DNA from: Pseudoalteromonas luteoviolacea
GTDB taxonomy: Bacteria; Pseudomonadota; Gammaproteobacteria; Enterobacterales; Alteromonadaceae
DNA: 64,000 bases
Assembly (NCBI RefSeq): GCF_001750165.1
Contig: NZ_CP015411.1
Location: 4,564,501-4,628,500 of the forward strand
Direction of reading: 5' to 3'
Both the position numbers and the translations under genes were made by a program. The notes beneath the pieces were generated by a model, which was given only the letters and a program-made list of their open reading frames with translations, made no database searches and had not been told where the DNA came from. Shown here piece by piece: positions 51,268 to 59,865 of the stretch; position 1 is the first letter of the stretch, and each line of letters starts with the position of its first letter.

Positions 51268-51380
51268 CAGCAATTGATAATTTGGTTTAAATATTGGTAT
51301 TAAACGTACTATTGAAAGCATTCCCCACAAAAGCAGGTCTTCTAAATCGGGGTTATGTAGTAAACGATTAGGAACGGGAT

Positions 51381-53012
51381 ATGAAATTGAACAGTAGCAA
51401 ATTATACCTCGCACTCGGTATCGCATTTACATCCACTCTTATCGCTGGTTGCGGTGGTTCAGGAGGAGGAGGCGTAACGAACACGCCGGCGACAACGCCA
51501 GCAGTACCCGATACCACACCACCCACATGGCAGGCTGGTCAATTTGATCCTTCGACACGTTTTGCAAATCGCTGCGCTGCACCACGCAGTGGTATTGACC
51601 CCTATGAAAATACTGCTTATCCAGATGTGGCAGGGACCATGATGCATGAAAAAATGTGGCTACGTTCATTCAGTCATGAAACCTACCTATGGTATGACGA
51701 AATTATCGACAATGATCCAAACGGCTTTTCCACTGTAGCGGCTTACTTTTCTCAATTAAAGACATTTCAAAAGACCGCCAGTGGCAAAGACAAAGATGAG
51801 TTTCATTTTAGCCAAAGCTACGAAGACTTTAAAAAAGAGTCACAGGATGGTGTGTCTGCAAGTTTTGGATTTACATGGACCATTCCACAGTTCCGCGCCG
51901 CCTATGTAGCCTATGTCAATGACAATACCCCAGCAGCCAATGCCGGTATTCAACGTGGCGATAGGTTATTGAAAGTCGGAGACCTTGATTTTGCGACATT
52001 CGACAGCCAAGATAGTGCGCAATATAATCAAATACTTACTGCATTTACACCCAGTGTAAATCAAGCGGTGACACTGACTTTACTCGATCGAAATGGGCAA
52101 GAAAAGACTGTAACTGTAACGGCACAGGACCTTCAACTTGCGCCAGTGAAAAACGCACAAACCTTTGTTCATGAAGGTAAGAACGTTGGCTATTTACAGT
52201 TCAATCAGTTTATTGCCAGTGCTCAGAGCGATCTCATTTCCGCATTTCAACAATTTAGTGACCAAAACATTGATGAGCTGATCTTGGATATGCGCTATAA
52301 CGGTGGCGGCTTGGTATTTCAAGCCTCTCAAGTTAGTTACATGATTGCAGGCAGTCAGTCGAATGGCCGTCCATTCTCTATCAAAACACACAATGACAAA
52401 CTAAGCAGTAAAAATGAACCACTTGAGTTTGTTGAGCAGTCAATTAATTGGACGACACTGCAATACAATAACGATCAACTCCCCTCACCGCAGATGCGCC
52501 GTGTTTACATACTAACGACTAATGATACTGCATCTGCAAGCGAAAGCGTCATCAATGCCCTGAGAGGTATTGATGTTGATGTGGTATTAATTGGTGATAA
52601 TACCCGAGGCAAACCGTTTGGCTTTGCACCAGAACAAAATTGCGGCACCGTGTATTACACCATCCAGACTAAATCAGCGAATGCCAAGGGGTTTGGGGAT
52701 TATGAGGATGGCTTTATGGTGACTCCTCAAGCAAGCCTTGTCGGTGAAATCGGATTGGATGCAAAAGTGCCTGGATGCAGCATCAGCGACGATTTCAGTA
52801 AAGATCTCGGTGACAAAAGTGAAGGACTATTTGCCGCGGCACTGCATCATATTAGCACAGGCAATTGCCCAGCTTCAGAACGCCAAGGCAGAACGCTTTA
52901 TTCAGAGGCACAACCCGTTTCATCTACATACTATGGCGTGACCCCATTTAACATGCCATTCAATCCACTGAAACATGGTGCCGTATATACACGTATCAAT
53001 GCGGATAAATAA
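51381..53012 (+). CDS. S41-family (C-terminal processing-like) peptidase lipoprotein
   Basis: The 543-residue product is a lipoprotein (TLIAGCGG, Cys24) with a Gly/Thr/Pro-rich linker, an N-terminal domain (~70-155), a PDZ-like domain (~155-250; AANAGIQRGDRLLKVGDLDF) and an S41 protease domain (~260-470). Catalytic features are visible: LDMRYNGGG, the Ser motif TASASES (384-389 region) and Lys411 in GDNTRGKPFG. Unlike Tsp/Prc it has few extra C-terminal domains. Its stop overlaps the next ATG. The substrate is unknown; a surface or periplasmic protein is likely. Confidence 0.9.
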   Translation: MKLNSSKLYLALGIAFTSTLIAGCGGSGGGGVTNTPATTPAVPDTTPPTWQAGQFDPSTRFANRCAAPRSGIDPYENTAYPDVAGTMMHEKMWLRSFSHETYLWYDEIIDNDPNGFSTVAAYFSQLKTFQKTASGKDKDEFHFSQSYEDFKKESQDGVSASFGFTWTIPQFRAAYVAYVNDNTPAANAGIQRGDRLLKVGDLDFATFDSQDSAQYNQILTAFTPSVNQAVTLTLLDRNGQEKTVTVTAQDLQLAPVKNAQTFVHEGKNVGYLQFNQFIASAQSDLISAFQQFSDQNIDELILDMRYNGGGLVFQASQVSYMIAGSQSNGRPFSIKTHNDKLSSKNEPLEFVEQSINWTTLQYNNDQLPSPQMRRVYILTTNDTASASESVINALRGIDVDVVLIGDNTRGKPFGFAPEQNCGTVYYTIQTKSANAKGFGDYEDGFMVTPQASLVGEIGLDAKVPGCSISDDFSKDLGDKSEGLFAAALHHISTGNCPASERQGRTLYSEAQPVSSTYYGVTPFNMPFNPLKHGAVYTRINADK

Positions 53013-53413
53013 TGAAAGCTAAACTGTTGATAAGTTCGCTCTCGGCACTGTGCATCAGTGCCTGTAGCAATGGCCAAAGTACAAAGCGGGTTCAACCCGC
53101 TCTGCTCACTGAGGCCACGCCCTCAATACTCACTGAGTTGGGACACGCTATCGTATCTTTAAAAGGCGGTACCGTACCGACTTTGGCAGTTGATGTATTT
53201 ACGCAATCACCACAGCTGTTAATAACACATGGCCAGTCTTTGGAGAAACATGCTGCTGGTCTCACACACACATCTCTATCATCATTACCGATCAGTGCTT
53301 TTGAATTACAATTGCGCGACAACCACTGTGTGCTTTACTACCCTAAAGCCGATCAATTCGTGCCGCTACAGTACGCCAAATGTATTGTCTATGACAAAAA
53401 AGACCCTGCTTAA
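53012..53413 (+). CDS. Small lipoprotein coupled to the S41 peptidase
   Basis: The 133-residue product has a lipoprotein signal (CISAC, Cys18) and a short, poorly conserved mature part with a Cys pair near the C-terminus (NHCVLYYPKADQF and YAKCIVYD). I do not recognise a family. The ATG overlaps the stop of the peptidase gene (TAATG), so the two are translated together and this could be an inhibitor, chaperone or substrate of the peptidase. That link is inferred from coupling only. Confidence 0.7.
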   Translation: MKAKLLISSLSALCISACSNGQSTKRVQPALLTEATPSILTELGHAIVSLKGGTVPTLAVDVFTQSPQLLITHGQSLEKHAAGLTHTSLSSLPISAFELQLRDNHCVLYYPKADQFVPLQYAKCIVYDKKDPA

Positions 53414-53484
53414 ACGCAGATTACCTGACTTGCATCCACAATAGGGATCAGGGACACTATGGCGGTTAAGCCAAGGAGTTATAT

Positions 53485-54174
53485 ATGCACATCGTCCCTG
53501 TGTCGCCATTCAAACCACAATTACCGTATGTTTCTCGCTGTATGAAATTCAGTCCTGATATTTATCAAGATGCTGACTACGCGTATTTCAATCAACCTCT
53601 TCCTGATAAATTACATCGCGCAGTGGCAAAAAGAAAAGCCGAATATCTCGCGGGTCGCGTTTGTGCTGCCAATGCACTCGAACAGATAGGGCACACACAC
53701 TTTATAGTCCAAAGCGCCGACGACCGTTCGCCAATCTGGCCTGTGGGGGTCTGTGGCTCAATTACTCACAGCAAAGGCTTCGCAATGGCCGTTGCGACTG
53801 ATCAGCCTAACGTTCTCGGCATCGGGATCGACATAGAACACATGATGACGGATAAACAAGAATCAGAACTTCGCGGTCAAATTTTAATAGATGATGAAGC
53901 ATCGGCATTTGCTGCACTTGGCCAAGATCATCAGAAGCCACTCACCTTAGTATTTTCCGCAAAAGAAAGTATTTATAAGGCGTTATATAGCGTGGTGCAA
54001 TCATTCTTTGGTTTTGAGGCAGCGAAACTCATCGCTCATGACACATATCGTTTGCAGTTTGTCCTCACCACAGATCTGCATTCCAGCTTACCAACAGGAA
54101 CGAAAATCACCGTATATCACCAAAGTACCAATGACATGGTGCTGACTGAGTGTGTTAATCTAAACACTGATTAA
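53485..54174 (+). CDS. entD: 4'-phosphopantetheinyl transferase, EntD type
   Basis: EntD attaches the phosphopantetheine arm from CoA to a serine of carrier proteins, here most likely the ArCP domain of EntB (Ser247). The 229-residue product has all core motifs: RKAEYLAGRVCAANAL, WPVGVCGSITHSKGFAMAV (85-103), GIGIDIE (112-118) with the Mg-binding acidic residues, and FSAKESIYKALY (157-168). It is the first gene of the siderophore locus, 71 bp behind the lipoprotein gene, with AAGGAG upstream of the ATG, and faces a convergent exporter gene. Confidence 0.95.
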   Translation: MHIVPVSPFKPQLPYVSRCMKFSPDIYQDADYAYFNQPLPDKLHRAVAKRKAEYLAGRVCAANALEQIGHTHFIVQSADDRSPIWPVGVCGSITHSKGFAMAVATDQPNVLGIGIDIEHMMTDKQESELRGQILIDDEASAFAALGQDHQKPLTLVFSAKESIYKALYSVVQSFFGFEAAKLIAHDTYRLQFVLTTDLHSSLPTGTKITVYHQSTNDMVLTECVNLNTD

Positions 54175-54182
54175 TTTAAAGT

Positions 54183-54212
54183 AAAAAACGATGCTTGCGC
54201 ATCGTTTTTTTT
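54183..54212. terminator. Bidirectional terminator between entD and the exporter gene
   Basis: A 12 bp stem AAAAAACGATGC/GCATCGTTTTTT (54183-54194 and 54199-54210) with a 4 nt loop and A/T runs lies nine bases after the entD stop codon, between two convergent genes. It suits termination in both directions. Confidence 0.92.
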
Positions 54213-54231
54213 ATCTGCAGTAAAGGAGTAC

Positions 54232-55857
54232 CTACACTGCCCACTGATCCGCAATGCCACCCTTTGCTTCAGTAAGGCATCCATTTTCCATGCGTAATAA
54301 TCTGTCCGCCAAATGGAAGTACTTGTCATCATGAGTAATAACAAACACGGTTTTTCCCTTTGCACTGAGCTCAGGTAGCAACTCTGTATAAAAAACATCT
54401 TTGAATACAGGATCTTGATCGGCTGCCCATTCATCAAAGATGTAAAACGGCCTATCTTCCAAATAGGCAACAACCAAAGCTAGACGCTTACGCTGCCCCT
54501 GAGATAACTTTTGCGTCGTGAATGCGCCGTCTTTAATTGCCACTTTATGGTGTAAGTTCAACTTTTTAATCAGTTTATTGCCCTTATCTTGTAACACCGT
54601 ATCTTGGCAATCCAATAACCTATCAAACAGGTGGAAATCACTAAATACAGCACTGAATAATTGGCGATAACCATCTAGTTGTACAGGGGTAATGTGCTGA
54701 CCATCCACGAATAAGTCGCCTTCTTTCGCAGGATATAAGCCGCACATTAGCTTTGCAAATGTCGTCTTTCCACTGCCGTTGCCACCAACAAGGTAAATAA
54801 TTTCGCCTTTATTCAACGTCAAATTAATTGGTGTTAATGCAAACACTTCATCGCTCTGTTCATGGTAGTAACCATGACTTAAGGCTTTAAGTTCAATCTG
54901 GTTGAAACCTGCCAAATCAGGGTTCGATTGCTGCTCGATAAGACGTAACTTAGCGGTCATCTCAGTAATGGTGTTTGCAGAAGCTTTTGCTGCTGCCGCT
55001 TTTGGAATCGCCGCTAACATTACCTCAAGTGGGGTAAGCATATACAAAAACAACAGCGCAAAACCGGACATCACCTTGGTTTCATCTGTGCCTTGACCGG
55101 TCAAGAAGTAAAGCGTACCGCCAATAAAAGCAAAAATACTGAACCCCCCCCATGAAGCGGCATAGTGATATATAGTTGCGCCTTGTACTCGACGTTTACG
55201 TAGCAGCGAAATGGTATCCCCAATCACCTGCTCGACGAATATACGGCGTTTAGACTTATGTAATTTAAGCTCTTTGGCACCATCATAAATTGAGTCAAAT
55301 TGGTCGTAGAGTGAGTCCTGAATTTTTGCAGCCTCGGTAACCCTCTTAAATGCCGTCGCATTGGCCAAGCTATAACCGATTGACCCCACTAATAAAGTTA
55401 ATACCGCAAAAATAAATACGCGCCAGTCCAACCAAGCCATATAGGCAAAACTCCCAAGCACAATCATGGCATTAGTCAAAATACCTGGTAGGCGTTGAAA
55501 GAACTCCGAAACACGTAAGCTATGCTCAGTTAAACAAGACTTTATTTTTCCTGCACCTTGCGCTTCAACATCATTAAACACGGCATTGACGACATGCTTA
55601 GCCACTTGACTGCGCACCGTAGCTTGGCTTTGCTCAGTCAATTGTTCTGCAAATATTTTGGAGCATAACTGCAACGCAACGCCAGCGACAGCCAAAATAG
55701 CAAAGTAGGTAAACTGCTCAGTGCGGGCTTCAGGTGAGGCATTGATTATTTCATTGATCAACGCAACAAGGGCGACACTGGCCAAGCCGAATAAAGTACT
55801 GGTGATGGCTGTTGCCATAAATCGCCACCATGTGGCTCGAATTAGATTAGCAAGCAC
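54232..55857 (-). CDS. SyrD/PvdE-type ABC exporter (fused membrane and ATPase domains)
   Basis: The 541-residue half-transporter has about six membrane helices (~1-300) followed by an ATPase domain with Walker A GGNGSGKTT (358-366), signature LSQGQRKRLALV (451-462), Walker B FYIFDEWAADQDP (471-483) and an H-loop His (509). The architecture is that of the cyclic-peptide exporter family containing SyrD and PvdE, which moves siderophore precursors or peptides to the periplasm. It starts with GTG. Next to a catechol siderophore operon it is the likely siderophore exporter. Confidence 0.9.
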   Translation of the reverse strand: MLANLIRATWWRFMATAITSTLFGLASVALVALINEIINASPEARTEQFTYFAILAVAGVALQLCSKIFAEQLTEQSQATVRSQVAKHVVNAVFNDVEAQGAGKIKSCLTEHSLRVSEFFQRLPGILTNAMIVLGSFAYMAWLDWRVFIFAVLTLLVGSIGYSLANATAFKRVTEAAKIQDSLYDQFDSIYDGAKELKLHKSKRRIFVEQVIGDTISLLRKRRVQGATIYHYAASWGGFSIFAFIGGTLYFLTGQGTDETKVMSGFALLFLYMLTPLEVMLAAIPKAAAAKASANTITEMTAKLRLIEQQSNPDLAGFNQIELKALSHGYYHEQSDEVFALTPINLTLNKGEIIYLVGGNGSGKTTFAKLMCGLYPAKEGDLFVDGQHITPVQLDGYRQLFSAVFSDFHLFDRLLDCQDTVLQDKGNKLIKKLNLHHKVAIKDGAFTTQKLSQGQRKRLALVVAYLEDRPFYIFDEWAADQDPVFKDVFYTELLPELSAKGKTVFVITHDDKYFHLADRLLRMENGCLTEAKGGIADQWAV

Positions 55858-56178
55858 GTTACTTCTCTTTTTTTAATTCAATATTAGGACTAGATACAGG
55901 ACGAGAAGTCAGCCAAAAAATTCACTGTAAAGCCAGATTTATATTCCTAATTGAGAAAGATTTAAAGACGACACCCAATTTATCATGCCGTTATTATCTC
56001 GTTTTATTTCTATCTCATGCCTGCGCACACCATTTAAAAATCCCAGCTCAAACAATAGGTAAAAAATTACAATGGATAAGAACACTAAATCTTTTTGCCA
56101 TTGACACGTCTTTAACACACATTCGCGGCTGACCCTCACGTCAGCAGCAGTTAAATGACAACGCAAAAAGGTTAAATT
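55858..56178. other. Divergent control region of exporter and entC operon
   Basis: This 320 bp region should contain promoters for the exporter (leftward) and for entC-entE-entB-vibH-entA (rightward). I see no canonical 19 bp Fur box. A degenerate candidate, TTATCATGCCGTTATTATC (minus strand carries two GATAA-type hexamers), lies at 55980-55998. A TTGACA at 56102-56107 could be a -35 for entC, but no clear -10 follows at the right distance. An open frame at 55939-56184 on the minus strand is not supported. Confidence 0.45.
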
Positions 56179-57384
56179 ATGCATGCAGGCGAAATATCTA
56201 ACTTAGCGCAGGCTCAGTCTCTAGGCGAGTTTCTGCTCGATCAGGATTGTCTCTTTGTGTCAGGTGATAGCTGTTTACTTGGACAAGGTATAAAACATCG
56301 ATTTAATTTGCCCATAGCGAACACCGACTATTTGGTGAATGAATTGCAAGCACAGCTACAACAGCATAAGGGCGATAATGACAATGCCATCGCTTTTGGT
56401 GTCCTGCCTTTTTGCAAATATCAAACTGCACAGTTTATTATTCCAAAGCACGTTGCTAGATGGGATAAAAGTGTTTTTAGTCAGTGGTTAAATACACAAA
56501 CTACAGACGCCAATCAACACGAAAATAAACTAAGAAATGTTAACTACCTTCAAGATCGAAATCATTTCGAGCAAACGGTAACACAAGCAAAGTACTTATT
56601 TGAATCGGCACTACTAGAAAAAATCGTACTCAGTAAGCAGGTTGAATTAGAATTTGAGCACCCTCTAGACCGCAAGCATGTATTAAATCAGCTTCTCACA
56701 CAAAGCCAGTCAGGTTATCACTTTGCATTCCCCACAGAGCAAAGTTCTGTTCTGATGGGTGTCAGTCCTGAACTACTGCTGAGAAAGCAGGACGAAACGG
56801 TGAGTAGTAACCCACTGGCAGGGTCGATCCCAAGAGATCCGTGCAGTAAAGTGGAGGCACAACGAAGAGCTGCCTTGTTCAATTCTAAAAAGGATAGGCA
56901 TGAGCATGCTGTCGTCATCGACGATATGCGCCAATTGTTAGCACCTGTATGCGACAACCTATCGATCCCAGCCGAACCTTCTTTATTGCACACTGCCACC
57001 ATGTGGCATCTATCCACCGTGATCTCGGGACATTTAAAAGATCCTGACACCCATATTTTAGATTTAGCCAATCAACTACACCCTACCCCCGCGCTCTGTG
57101 GTAAACCAACTAAACCTGCTTATCAGCATATTTTAGAGCTGGAAGGTCATGGCCGAAACCTATTTTCAGGGATCATTGGTTGGTGTGATCAGCAGGGCAA
57201 TGGTGAATGGGTCGTGGTGATCCGCTGTGGAGAACTTAAAGATCACGTTGCTAAATTATTTGCAGGTGCCGGCATTGTCGCCGCCTCAGATCCTAGCTCT
57301 GAATGGCTAGAAACCGAAGCTAAACTCAAAACCATGCTGAACGCACTGTCTGTCCAGCAAGCCTATACTCAGTTTAACAAGTAA
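56179..57384 (+). CDS. entC: Isochorismate synthase
   Basis: EntC converts chorismate to isochorismate, the committed step to 2,3-dihydroxybenzoate (DHB). The 401-residue product is of usual length. Residues ~140-395 form the chorismate-binding domain: LEKIVLSKQVELEF with the catalytic Lys148, the FAFPTEQSSVLMGVSPELLL block, NPLAGSIPRDP, and the C-terminal GRNLFSGIIGWCDQQGNGEW and AGAGIVAASDPSSEWLET. It heads the five-gene operon; entE starts 4 bp after its stop. Confidence 0.97.
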   Translation: MHAGEISNLAQAQSLGEFLLDQDCLFVSGDSCLLGQGIKHRFNLPIANTDYLVNELQAQLQQHKGDNDNAIAFGVLPFCKYQTAQFIIPKHVARWDKSVFSQWLNTQTTDANQHENKLRNVNYLQDRNHFEQTVTQAKYLFESALLEKIVLSKQVELEFEHPLDRKHVLNQLLTQSQSGYHFAFPTEQSSVLMGVSPELLLRKQDETVSSNPLAGSIPRDPCSKVEAQRRAALFNSKKDRHEHAVVIDDMRQLLAPVCDNLSIPAEPSLLHTATMWHLSTVISGHLKDPDTHILDLANQLHPTPALCGKPTKPAYQHILELEGHGRNLFSGIIGWCDQQGNGEWVVVIRCGELKDHVAKLFAGAGIVAASDPSSEWLETEAKLKTMLNALSVQQAYTQFNK

Positions 57385-57388
57385 CATT

Positions 57389-58987
57389 ATGCGTATCGAA
57401 TATACACCTTGGCCAGCAGAGCTGGCTCAACAATACCGCGCCAAGGGTTATTGGCAAGATAAGCCGCTGACGAGTATCTTATCCGATCAGCTCCCAAACA
57501 ATAGCCAGGGTATTGCCGTTGCAGACGGACAACGCCAACTTAGCTATGCCCAATTAGATAGTTATAGTGATAACCTAGCAGGCTACCTTGCCAACCAAGG
57601 CTTAGTGGCAGGAGATACCGCTGTAGTACAACTCCCTAATTGTCTTGAGTTTTATATCACTTACTTTGCGTTGATAAAACTTGGCGTTGCACCTGTCTGC
57701 GCTCTGTTCAATCACCAGCGCACAGAGTTACAAAGTTATTGTGAGATTTTGCAGCCAAAAGCCATGATTGTGTCTTCTGCCCATACCTTATTTGGTGATG
57801 AGCAATTCACTCATGAATTATTTAATCGTTTCGCTTGTTTAAACAAGATCATCACAGATCACAGCAAAGGTAATAGCGAACTTAAACAAGGTTATTTAAA
57901 CAAGCACCCCTTTGCAGCGCCTGAACTTAATCCAGAAGACGTGGCATTTTTTCAGCTTTCAGGTGGCAGCACAGGCACCCCAAAGTTGATCCCTCGTACC
58001 CATAATGACTACCTGTATTCTGTCGTTGCGAGTAAAGAAATCTGCAAACTCGATGGAGAAACCCGTTATTTATGTGCACTGCCTGCACCACATAACTTTC
58101 CGCTTAGCTCACCGGGTGCTTTAGGTGTGTTTATTGCCGGTGGCACCGTGATCTTAGCCAGCGATCCCAGTCCTGCAATTTGTTTTGAGCTGATAGCGCA
58201 CTATGCTGTCACGCACACAGCCTTAGTACCACCGGCACTACAGCTGTGGTTACAACATGCACCAGCCAGTCAGCACGATCTCAGTAGTCTAAACGTGATC
58301 CAAGTCGGTGGCGCGAAACTCAGCCGCAATGTTGCAGAGCAAGTCACACCAATTTTAGGGTGTCAGCTACAACAAGTCTTTGGCATGGCAGAGGGTCTCG
58401 TAAATTACACCCGCTATGATGATGATCCAGAACTGATCCTCACCACACAAGGGCGTCCGATCAGCGAACACGATGAAATTAAAATTGTCGACGAGCATGG
58501 TAACAGCGTATCCCAAGGTGAATCAGGACGACTCATGACGCGCGGCCCATACACATTTAGGGGCTATTACAAATCACCTACGCACAATGCCTCCGCCTTT
58601 GATGACGATGGATTTTATAGCTCAGGCGATATTGTCAAACAACTGCCCTCAGGTCACTTAGTGGTCGAAGGTCGAGATAAAGATCAAATCAACCGAGGCG
58701 GCGAAAAAATCGCTGCAGAAGAAGTCGAAAACCATCTACTTAGTCACCAAAACATTCAACAAGTGGCCATTGTGTCTATGCCTGATGATACGCTGGGTGA
58801 GAAAAGCTGTGCCTTTGTGGTTGCTGATCAAGACATCAAATTGACCACCCTTATTCTGCGCAAGTACCTGCGCCAACTCGGCATTGCTGACTATAAAGTG
58901 CCAGATAAATTTAAGTTCGTAACCCAACTACCGTTAACAGCCGTAGGCAAAGTCGATAAAAAAGCCTTGCGTGCCACGTTCGAATAA
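57389..58987 (+). CDS. entE: 2,3-Dihydroxybenzoate-AMP ligase
   Basis: EntE activates DHB as its adenylate and loads it onto the phosphopantetheine arm of EntB. The 532-residue product shows the adenylate-forming motifs FFQLSGGSTGTPKLIPRTHN (A3), GGAKLSRNVAEQV, FGMAEGLVNYT (A5), YSSGDIV, GRDKDQINRGGEKI (A8) and the C-terminal catalytic Lys521 in TAVGKVDKKAL (A10). The close similarity to E. coli EntE in the substrate region (CALPAPHNFPLSSPGALGVF) indicates DHB rather than salicylate or another aryl acid, but a direct test is not available here. Confidence 0.97.
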   Translation: MRIEYTPWPAELAQQYRAKGYWQDKPLTSILSDQLPNNSQGIAVADGQRQLSYAQLDSYSDNLAGYLANQGLVAGDTAVVQLPNCLEFYITYFALIKLGVAPVCALFNHQRTELQSYCEILQPKAMIVSSAHTLFGDEQFTHELFNRFACLNKIITDHSKGNSELKQGYLNKHPFAAPELNPEDVAFFQLSGGSTGTPKLIPRTHNDYLYSVVASKEICKLDGETRYLCALPAPHNFPLSSPGALGVFIAGGTVILASDPSPAICFELIAHYAVTHTALVPPALQLWLQHAPASQHDLSSLNVIQVGGAKLSRNVAEQVTPILGCQLQQVFGMAEGLVNYTRYDDDPELILTTQGRPISEHDEIKIVDEHGNSVSQGESGRLMTRGPYTFRGYYKSPTHNASAFDDDGFYSSGDIVKQLPSGHLVVEGRDKDQINRGGEKIAAEEVENHLLSHQNIQQVAIVSMPDDTLGEKSCAFVVADQDIKLTTLILRKYLRQLGIADYKVPDKFKFVTQLPLTAVGKVDKKALRATFE

Positions 58988-58998
58988 CAGAGAAAACC

Positions 58999-59865
58999 AT
59001 GAGCATTCCAAAGTTAAATCACTATCCGTTACCACGCGATGCGGAGTTACCTGAAAACCGAGTGAATTGGGACATAGATCCCAACCGCGCTGCTTTGTTG
59101 ATCCATGATGTACAACATTATTTTGTGGGTTTTTATGGAGATGACAATCCGCTGATCGACACCATGATCCAAAATATTCAAGCGCTCAAAGCACACTGCT
59201 ACGAGCACGATATTCCAGTGTATTATACCGCTCAGCCAATCAAACAAGGTAAACATGAACGCGGCTTATTATCGGATATGTGGGGACCAGGTTTACAGGA
59301 TCCAGCACAGCAACCAATCGTCGATGCACTGGCACCAACAGATAAAGATGTCGTGCTCACCAAGTGGCGTTACAGTGCATTTCAAAAGTGCGACTTTGAA
59401 CAGCAATTACGTGACAAACAGCGCGATCAGCTGTTAATTGTCGGGATCTACGGCCATATTGGCGTTATGACTACCGCTGTAGATGCGTTTATGCGCGATA
59501 TAGAGCCATTCGTAGTCGCCGATGCTATCGCTGATTTTACGAAAGAAGAGCACATGATGGCACTGAACTTTGTGGCACAGCGCTGCGGTAAAGTGGTCTC
59601 CATGTCAGAGATCCTAGGCACCCAGACTCAAGATCTGACTTCGTTAGAGGGATTGAAAGCCCATATTTTAACCCTGATCGACTGCGAAGAAGATGAGTTT
59701 GACGAACATGAAAGTCTGATCGACTATGGCTTAGATTCCGTGCAGGTAATGAACCTCATCTCGTTGTGGCAACAACAGGGCATTGAAACCAACTTTATTG
59801 AACTGGCTCAGATCCCAACTCTCGCGGCTTGGGTAGAGCTGCTTGAAGAGCGTAAGGAAGACTAA
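58999..59865 (+). CDS. entB: Isochorismatase with C-terminal aryl carrier protein domain
   Basis: EntB hydrolyses isochorismate to 2,3-dihydro-2,3-dihydroxybenzoate and carries DHB on its C-terminal domain. The 288-residue product has the isochorismatase domain (1-~205) with Asp37 in LLIHDVQHYF, the same position as in E. coli, and GIYGHIGVMTTAVDAFMRDI. The ArCP domain (~215-288) contains the phosphopantetheine site YGLDSVQ (Ser247). It is one bifunctional gene as in enterobacteria and vibriobactin producers, unlike split systems. Its stop overlaps the next ATG by one base. Confidence 0.97.
   Translation: MSIPKLNHYPLPRDAELPENRVNWDIDPNRAALLIHDVQHYFVGFYGDDNPLIDTMIQNIQALKAHCYEHDIPVYYTAQPIKQGKHERGLLSDMWGPGLQDPAQQPIVDALAPTDKDVVLTKWRYSAFQKCDFEQQLRDKQRDQLLIVGIYGHIGVMTTAVDAFMRDIEPFVVADAIADFTKEEHMMALNFVAQRCGKVVSMSEILGTQTQDLTSLEGLKAHILTLIDCEEDEFDEHESLIDYGLDSVQVMNLISLWQQQGIETNFIELAQIPTLAAWVELLEERKED

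Noticed and set aside
53414..53484. Fur box upstream of entD.
   Set aside because: No sequence resembling GATAAT repeats is present in this 71 bp gap.
55939..56184. Minus-strand open frame of 81 residues between the exporter and entC.
   Set aside because: It overlaps the entC start, lies across the expected promoters and has no family resemblance.
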